Assembly (NCBI GenBank): GCA_045801465.1
Contig: JBJMSU010000146.1
Span: 1-17,883, forward strand
DNA: 17,883 nt
From: DATFWC01 sp045801465
GTDB taxonomy: Bacteria > Pseudomonadota > Alphaproteobacteria > Rhizobiales > Xanthobacteraceae
Direction of reading: 5' to 3'
In this document: positions 14,023-17,883 of the stretch, one piece after another
Layout of the letters: each line of letters begins with the position of its first letter
How positions within the stretch are numbered: the first letter of the stretch is position 1
The notes under the pieces: model-generated
Told to the model about the DNA's origin: nothing
Database searches by the model: none
What the model saw: only the letters and a program-made list of their open reading frames with translations
Position numbers and translations under genes: made by a program

Positions 14023-14136
14023 ATGATCGCCGTATCCAGGGACTTGGCTTGGAATTGCTTCGCCGCCTATTTGCATGCGCTCACAGCGTGTGCTGTCTTC
14101 GCATTCATCGCCGCAATCGTGCTCGGCCTGTTTTGA
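14023..14136 (+). CDS. Small single-span membrane protein (37 aa)
   Basis: The 37-aa sequence has a C-terminal hydrophobic span (AYLHALTACAVFAFIAAIVLGLF, about 15-37) that runs to the stop. The pattern resembles small Bradyrhizobium-type membrane peptides. The ribosome-binding site is weak (CAGAG, 4 nt). The start is uncertain; a TTG at 14044 would give a shorter 30-aa form. It lies 110 bp downstream of the 35-aa membrane protein gene on the same strand. Confidence 0.5.
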   Translation: MIAVSRDLAWNCFAAYLHALTACAVFAFIAAIVLGLF

Positions 14137-14543
14137 AATAGGCGCATGTACGTCGGCAAGCGTCGCCGTCGCGTGATCTCGAGGTGGACATCGGCGCCAT
14201 GACGGCGGAATGCGGATCGGACGAGCGCTTCACGTCCGAGCTCGTGGCGCTGCAGCCGTTGGTGTCGGAACGTTTTGTGAGCGTGACCGGCAAGCTTATT
14301 TCGCTGAGCGAACAAGCCCGTTCGTTCGCCTCATCGCCTCGGTTTCGATTCATACCTGCAGGAAAGCGGTAACCGCCATTCCGTCGCCGTTTGAGGCGGA
14401 TTGCACACGCGTTGCACCAAGCTTCGTACGCTGCACACCCCGCACGTCTATGAGTTGCGCCGACGCGTCACCGAATGATTGATTAGCGCGTCACGAACCC
14501 GTATTGCCTTTGGTCTCGTCTCGCCGTCCGAGGAACTCCCGCG
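14137..14543. other. Intergenic region before hpaH, promoter at right end
   Basis: 407 bp. A 62-codon open frame (14184-14372) lacks a ribosome-binding site and recognisable motifs and is not called. The right part contains closely spaced TTGCAC direct repeats (14401-14406 and 14412-14417), CGCGTCAC direct repeats (14464-14471 and 14487-14494) and the probable hpaH promoter. Confidence 0.5.
14464..14507 (+). promoter_or_regulatory. hpaHI promoter with CGCGTCAC direct repeats
   Basis: TTGATT (14479-14484), a 17-bp spacer, then TATTGC (14502-14507) is a fair sigma-70 promoter 37 nt before the hpaH ATG. Two identical octamers CGCGTCAC, 23 bp apart, lie just upstream of the -35 and inside the spacer. 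This geometry suits a regulator bound on one face of the helix. Confidence 0.45.
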
Positions 14544-15326
14544 ATGATGTCCGATGCCGACCGCAGAAAAGCTGCCGATATTCTGCTCGCCGCCGAAAAG
14601 CAGCGCAAACAGGCGACGCAGCTGTCCACCACGTGGCCGGGCATCACCATGGAGGATGCTTATGCGATCTCGACCGAAGTGGCCGACCGGAAGATCGCCG
14701 CCGGCGCCAAGCTCATCGGTCACAAGGTCGGCTTGACCTCCAAGGCGATGCAGCGCTCCTCGCAGATCGACGAGCCCGACTACGGGCACCTGCTCGACCA
14801 TATGATGATCGCCGACGGCACCAAGGTGCCGCACGCCGATTACTGCCGCCCACGGGTCGAGATCGAGCTCGCGTTCGTGCTAGGCAAGTCGCTGAAGGGC
14901 CCGGGCGTCGGCTTGCCCGATGTGCTGCGTGCGACCGAATACGTGGTGCCGGCCATCGAGATCGTCGATGCGCGCATTCAGGACCAGCGCAAGATCTTCG
15001 ACACCGTGGCCGACAACGGCGCCGCTGCCGGCATCGTCATCGGCGGACGTCCGATCGGTCCCCTTGATGTCGACCTGCGCTGGGTCGGCGGCATCATGTA
15101 CCGCAACTCCGAGATCGAGGAGACCGGCGTGGCGGCCGGCGTCCTCGGTCATCCGGCGCTCGGCGTCGCCTGGCTCGCCAACAAGCTCGGCTCGCACGGC
15201 GTTGGACTGGAGCCCGGCCACCTCGTGCTCGCCGGCTCGTTCACGCGCGTGGTGTTCGCGCAGATAGGCGACACGCTGCACGCCGACTTCGGCGCGCTCG
15301 GCGGCATCGCCGTACAGTTCGTATGA
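14544..15326 (+). CDS. hpaH: 2-oxo-hept-4-ene-1,7-dioate hydratase
   Basis: Adds water to 2-oxohept-enedioate, giving 4-hydroxy-2-oxoheptanedioate, the penultimate step of homoprotocatechuate (4-hydroxyphenylacetate) degradation. The 260-aa length fits the family. Family motifs are GHKVGLTSKAMQ (59-70), SSQIDEPDYGHLLD (72-85), RVEIELAFVL with the metal-ligand glutamates E106 and E108, and PAIEIVDARI with E139. The C-terminal GVAWLANKL and VLAGSFTR are also typical. MhpD-type 2-keto-4-pentenoate hydratases are the main alternative, but the EPDYG and GHKVGLTSKAMQ segments match HpaH better. The start at 14544 has AGGA 9 nt upstream. Its stop overlaps the hpaI start (ATGA). Confidence 0.93.
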   Translation: MMSDADRRKAADILLAAEKQRKQATQLSTTWPGITMEDAYAISTEVADRKIAAGAKLIGHKVGLTSKAMQRSSQIDEPDYGHLLDHMMIADGTKVPHADYCRPRVEIELAFVLGKSLKGPGVGLPDVLRATEYVVPAIEIVDARIQDQRKIFDTVADNGAAAGIVIGGRPIGPLDVDLRWVGGIMYRNSEIEETGVAAGVLGHPALGVAWLANKLGSHGVGLEPGHLVLAGSFTRVVFAQIGDTLHADFGALGGIAVQFV

Positions 15327-16105
15327 GCGGTTTTTCGATGGAGCTTCCCCGCAACGCCTTCAAACACGCGATCGCGGCCGGCCGGTTGCAGATCGGCCTG
15401 TGGAGCAGCCTCGCCAGCAACATCGCCGCCGAAATCGTGTCCGATTCGGGATTCGACTGGATCCTGTTCGACAGCGAGCATTCGCCCAACGAGATCCCCG
15501 GCCTGCTGGCACAGCTGCAGGCCGCGGCGTGTGGCACGGCGACGGCCATCGTGCGTCCGGCCTGGAATGATGCCGTGCTGATCAAGCGGGTGCTCGACAT
15601 TGGCGCGCAGGCGATCCTGGTTCCTTACGTGCAGAATGCCGAGGAGGCCCGCCGCGCCGTGGCGGCGGTGCGCTATCCACCGGCGGGAATTCGCGGCGTC
15701 GCCGCCGCGGCGCGCGCCAGCCGCTATGGCCGGGTCACGGACTATCTGAAGAAGGCCGACAGCGAGATTTGCCTCCTGGTACAGGTCGAGACGCGCGCGG
15801 CCCTGGATGAACTCGAGGCCATCGCTGCCGTCGATGGCATCGACGGCGTCTTCATCGGCCCGTCCGATCTGTCCGCCTCGTTCGGCCACATCGGCAATCC
15901 GCAGCACGCCGAGGTGCAGACGGCGCTGGAGCAGGCCGCCAAGCGCCTGAAGGTGCTCGGCAAGCCGGCCGGCATCCTGACGCTGAGCGAGGACGAAGCG
16001 CGGCGCTATATCGGCTGGGGCTACACGTTCGTGGCGGTCGGCTCTGACATCGGCCTGTTGGGGCGCGGCGCCGACGCGCTGGCGCGAAAATTCAAGTCCG
16101 GCTGA
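15323..16105 (+). CDS. hpaI: 4-hydroxy-2-oxoheptane-1,7-dioate aldolase (HpcH/HpaI family)
   Basis: Class II (metal-dependent) aldolase that cleaves the HpaH product to pyruvate and succinate semialdehyde. The 260 aa are full length. Key residues by comparison with E. coli HpaI/HpcH: H53 in FDSEHSPNE (general base), R78 in IVRPAWND (pyruvate binding), E156 in VQVETRAAL and D182 in IGPSDLSASFG (metal ligands). The start overlaps the hpaH stop by four bases, so translation is coupled. The rest of the pathway (hpaBCDEFG) is not in the window. Related aldolases with sugar-acid substrates exist, but the hpaH partner makes HpaI the best call. Confidence 0.93.
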   Translation: MSGFSMELPRNAFKHAIAAGRLQIGLWSSLASNIAAEIVSDSGFDWILFDSEHSPNEIPGLLAQLQAAACGTATAIVRPAWNDAVLIKRVLDIGAQAILVPYVQNAEEARRAVAAVRYPPAGIRGVAAAARASRYGRVTDYLKKADSEICLLVQVETRAALDELEAIAAVDGIDGVFIGPSDLSASFGHIGNPQHAEVQTALEQAAKRLKVLGKPAGILTLSEDEARRYIGWGYTFVAVGSDIGLLGRGADALARKFKSG

Positions 16106-16118
16106 AGCGGGCCTTCAG
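16102..16118. terminator. Hairpin containing both convergent stop codons
   Basis: CTGAAG-CGGGC-CTTCAG spans the junction of hpaI and the pseudocaspase gene. The TGA of hpaI lies in one arm and the TGA of the opposite gene in the other. It could end transcription in both directions, although no T-tracts flank it. Confidence 0.4.
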
Positions 16119-17440
16119 TAGCCGACGCCCAGGAAGAGCATGGGAGCTTGACGTCGCGGAAAGGCGGAGGCCACGCGCCAGTCCCGCTCGGAAGGAGATG
16201 CCGCGTAGGATCCGTCCCGCCGCGCGGTCACCCGCGGCTGCTCGCGTGCGCTCTCGCGGCTGATCTCGTCGGTGGGCCGCCGGGGAAGCTTCGTCTCCTC
16301 GACGCTCTTGCGCGGCTTCGCCTCCTTCGCGGCCTGCACCGGCGTCTCGATCGGGCGGGGCGCCATCTCGTACTGGACGGGCGTCTCGACCGGCCGCGAG
16401 GCAATTTCGTATTGCGAGGCGCTCGTCGTGACGGTGTTCTCGGGCTTGCTCTCCGTCGCTGTCGGGCTGATGTCGGTCTTCTCGGCCGGGTCGCTGGTAT
16501 CGGCGGCCCACACGATGGTCGTGTCGGACGTCTCGGCGCGCGCCGTCGCCGGGCGGAGCATCTCGGTGCCATCGATGGCCTTGATTTCGCGCGGCGCCGT
16601 TCCGACGAAGGCGAAGCTCTCCGTCAGTGAGGAGGAGACCAGCGGGATCTGTTCGCCGTTCGAGGCGCGCGATACGCCGACACGCGTCTGCCTGAACACC
16701 GTCTCGGCACCGACGCCCGGCGCATTGATCTCCTTCAGCAACTCGCCGATAAGCAGGCTGTGTGCCCCGTCGCCGTCGACGACGACCTTGCCGGGCGCAG
16801 CCGCCGACACCAATAACGTGCCGAGCGGTGCATCGATGGGGGCGAGGCCGGCGGAGAGCCCACGGAAGCGACGCTCAAACGGGTTCCGGCGCGAGGCATC
16901 GAGGATGGCGAGCTTCACGCTGGCGCCGCGTCCATCCATGTCGGCGAGCAGGGACTCGATGCTGATGCCGTCGCGCCGAACGTCCGCCTCTCTCCAGATA
17001 CGGGCATCGACCGGAATCATATAGCTCTCCCGGCCGGCTTGAATGCCCAATCCACCGTAGGAGATGAGGGCCACCGAGCCGGGCTTGATTTTCGCCTTGA
17101 AGGCCTCGACGACACGCTTCATCTCGTCTTTGCCGAGATTGGTCTGCAGATCGACGGTGAAGCCGCTGCGCCGGAGCTGCTGGGCGAGCGCCTGAGCGTC
17201 CCTGACCGGATGCGCGAGGGGAGCAGTGGCGTCGGGATAGTTGGCGTTGCCGATGATCAGGGCGACCCGCGACGTCGACACCGCGGACTGCAGGACCGGC
17301 ACTTTGCCGAGTGCAGGTTTCGCTTGCTCCGGCGCCAATTTCCCGACCGCGAAACTGATGCCGAATGCGACGGGCAGCAGGGCCACAACGGGGATGGCAT
17401 ATTTGACAGCGCCGAGCACTCTGGAACGGAATTTGAACAT
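16115..17440 (-). CDS. Caspase-like (C14) protein lacking the catalytic His and Cys
   Basis: A 441-aa protein. Residues 13-32 are a membrane anchor or uncleaved signal. Residues 57-280 form a caspase/metacaspase p20-like domain: RVALIIGNANYPDATAPLAHPVRDA, LRRSGF, SYGGLGIQAGRESYMIPVDA, VKLAILDASRRNPFERRFRGLSAGLAPIDAPLGTLLVSAAAPG. In active relatives these last blocks read YSGHG and LDACRNNPF. Here the His is L131 and the Cys is S183, so proteolysis is not expected. Residues 285-441 are a low-complexity Thr/Pro/Glu/Arg-rich tail with a 13-residue tandem repeat. The start at 17440 sits at the membrane segment; the ribosome-binding site is weak. It lies downstream of a polysaccharide-export gene on the same strand. 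Confidence 0.88.
   Translation of the reverse strand: MFKFRSRVLGAVKYAIPVVALLPVAFGISFAVGKLAPEQAKPALGKVPVLQSAVSTSRVALIIGNANYPDATAPLAHPVRDAQALAQQLRRSGFTVDLQTNLGKDEMKRVVEAFKAKIKPGSVALISYGGLGIQAGRESYMIPVDARIWREADVRRDGISIESLLADMDGRGASVKLAILDASRRNPFERRFRGLSAGLAPIDAPLGTLLVSAAAPGKVVVDGDGAHSLLIGELLKEINAPGVGAETVFRQTRVGVSRASNGEQIPLVSSSLTESFAFVGTAPREIKAIDGTEMLRPATARAETSDTTIVWAADTSDPAEKTDISPTATESKPENTVTTSASQYEIASRPVETPVQYEMAPRPIETPVQAAKEAKPRKSVEETKLPRRPTDEISRESAREQPRVTARRDGSYAASPSERDWRVASAFPRRQAPMLFLGVGY
16334..16411 (-). repeat. Two 39-bp tandem repeats in the pseudocaspase tail
   Basis: They encode YEIASRPVETPVQ and YEMAPRPIETPVQ (residues 344-356 and 357-369), identical at 10 of 13 positions and directly abutting. 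This is a recent internal duplication in a disordered region. Confidence 0.8.
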
Positions 17441-17508
17441 AGTCGAAATCCCAGGCTTCGAAGATCCAACGTCGTTCCAGCAACGTGGCACGAGAAGAGG
17501 CGGAGAAC

Positions 17509-17524
17509 CGTGACTAAGGTCACG
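17509..17524. promoter_or_regulatory. Dyad operator candidate upstream of pseudocaspase gene
   Basis: CGTGACTAAGGTCACG: 6-bp arms CGTGAC/GTCACG around TAAG, 68 bp upstream of the start codon at 17440. It has the same GTGAC-N4-GTCAC core as the dyad at 6579-6594 and fits a Crp/Fnr-type half-site arrangement. Confidence 0.5.
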
Positions 17525-17597
17525 TTGCCTCCACTCCGGCGATCTCGGCCGGCCGGGCGCAGCCGTGACAATTGTGGCAGTCGGGAAGAGGGGGTGG

Positions 17598-17883
17598 TCA
17601 GAACCAGCGTTCGCGGACGAGGACGGTATCGCCGGGGCGGATCTGGAAGGCGAGGGGGACCCTGCCGCGGTAGAGCTGGCGCTCGTCAGAGCGGCTGACC
17701 TCGACGGTCTTCTTCTCGGCGCGCGGGGTGAAGCCGCCGGCAATGGCGATGGCGGTCTCCGCCGTCATGTTGGCGACGTAGGGGTACTGGCCGGGCGCGG
17801 TGACCTCGCCGAGGATGAAGAACGGCCGATAGGCCTCGATCTCCACCGCCACATGCGGCTCGCGGATATAGCCGTTGCGCAGC
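17598..17883 (-). CDS. Polysaccharide export protein (Wza/ExoF-like), C-terminal part
   Basis: Only the last 95 or so residues are inside the window; the frame is open to the right edge (NGYIREPHVAVEIEA), so the Met at 17852 suggested by the open frame is internal. The sequence YRPFFILGEVTAPGQYPYVA, then NMTAETAIAIAGGFTPRAEK and the ending IRPGDTVLVRERWF, is the SLBB-type segment and C-terminal border of polysaccharide biosynthesis/export proteins. These form or support the outer-membrane channel for capsule or exopolysaccharide. The stop at 17598 is 157 bp upstream of the pseudocaspase gene on the same strand, so a functional link is possible but unproven. Confidence 0.88.
   Translation of the reverse strand, partial: LRNGYIREPHVAVEIEAYRPFFILGEVTAPGQYPYVANMTAETAIAIAGGFTPRAEKKTVEVSRSDERQLYRGRVPLAFQIRPGDTVLVRERWF

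Noticed and set aside
14184..14372. 62-codon open frame before hpaH
   Set aside because: No ribosome-binding site, no motif, and overlapping alternative frames on both strands.

Overview
The window is GC-rich chromosomal DNA that most resembles an alphaproteobacterium of the Rhizobiales/Hyphomicrobiales (Bradyrhizobium/Xanthobacteraceae-like). This rests on the gene content (DUF1488, a bS21 gene next to a cold-shock gene, Bug and TRAP binding proteins, small Rhizobiales-type hypotheticals) and on a textbook EcfG general-stress promoter (GGAAC-N16-CGTT). No tRNA, rRNA, CRISPR array or intact insertion sequence was seen.

Layout. 1-1079: 3' part of asnS. 1099-2208 (-): flavodoxin-fold oxidoreductase with a Cys-rich loop, divergent from a membrane-anchored Sel1-repeat protein (2489-3274). 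3310-4287 (-): Bug/TctC-type periplasmic binding protein. 4631-5062 (-): small secreted protein. 5428-6375 (-): peptidoglycan-binding-like protein with an HExxH metalloprotease site. 6752-7732 (-): DctP-type TRAP binding protein, divergent from a covalent-flavin amine oxidase (7888-9006) that is followed by a WbuC-type cupin (9150-9614).

9774-14136 is a gene-sparse island of small genes: three single-span membrane proteins of 35-40 aa, DUF1488, a KOW/SH3-like 64-aa protein, a basic helical protein behind a perfect EcfG promoter, a cold-shock protein, bS21, a zinc ribbon, and a three-gene operon with a CsbD-like member. Three of these units carry the same roughly 60-nt leader. Each copy ends exactly 19 nt before the start codon, lies on the sense strand of the gene it precedes, keeps a 5' helix with changed base pairs, and can pair over the Shine-Dalgarno region. 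I consider this the most interesting, possibly undescribed, element here: a candidate structured 5' leader (thermometer- or riboswitch-like).

14544-16105 is a translationally coupled hpaH-hpaI pair, the last two steps of homoprotocatechuate degradation, behind a recognisable promoter with CGCGTCAC direct repeats. It converges on a caspase-fold gene (16115-17440, -) whose catalytic His and Cys are both replaced (a pseudocaspase). A polysaccharide-export protein (17598 to beyond the right edge, -) lies upstream of that gene. Two matching TGAC/GTCA dyads (6579-6594 and 17509-17524) precede the metalloprotease and pseudocaspase genes and may be sites for one Crp/Fnr-type regulator.
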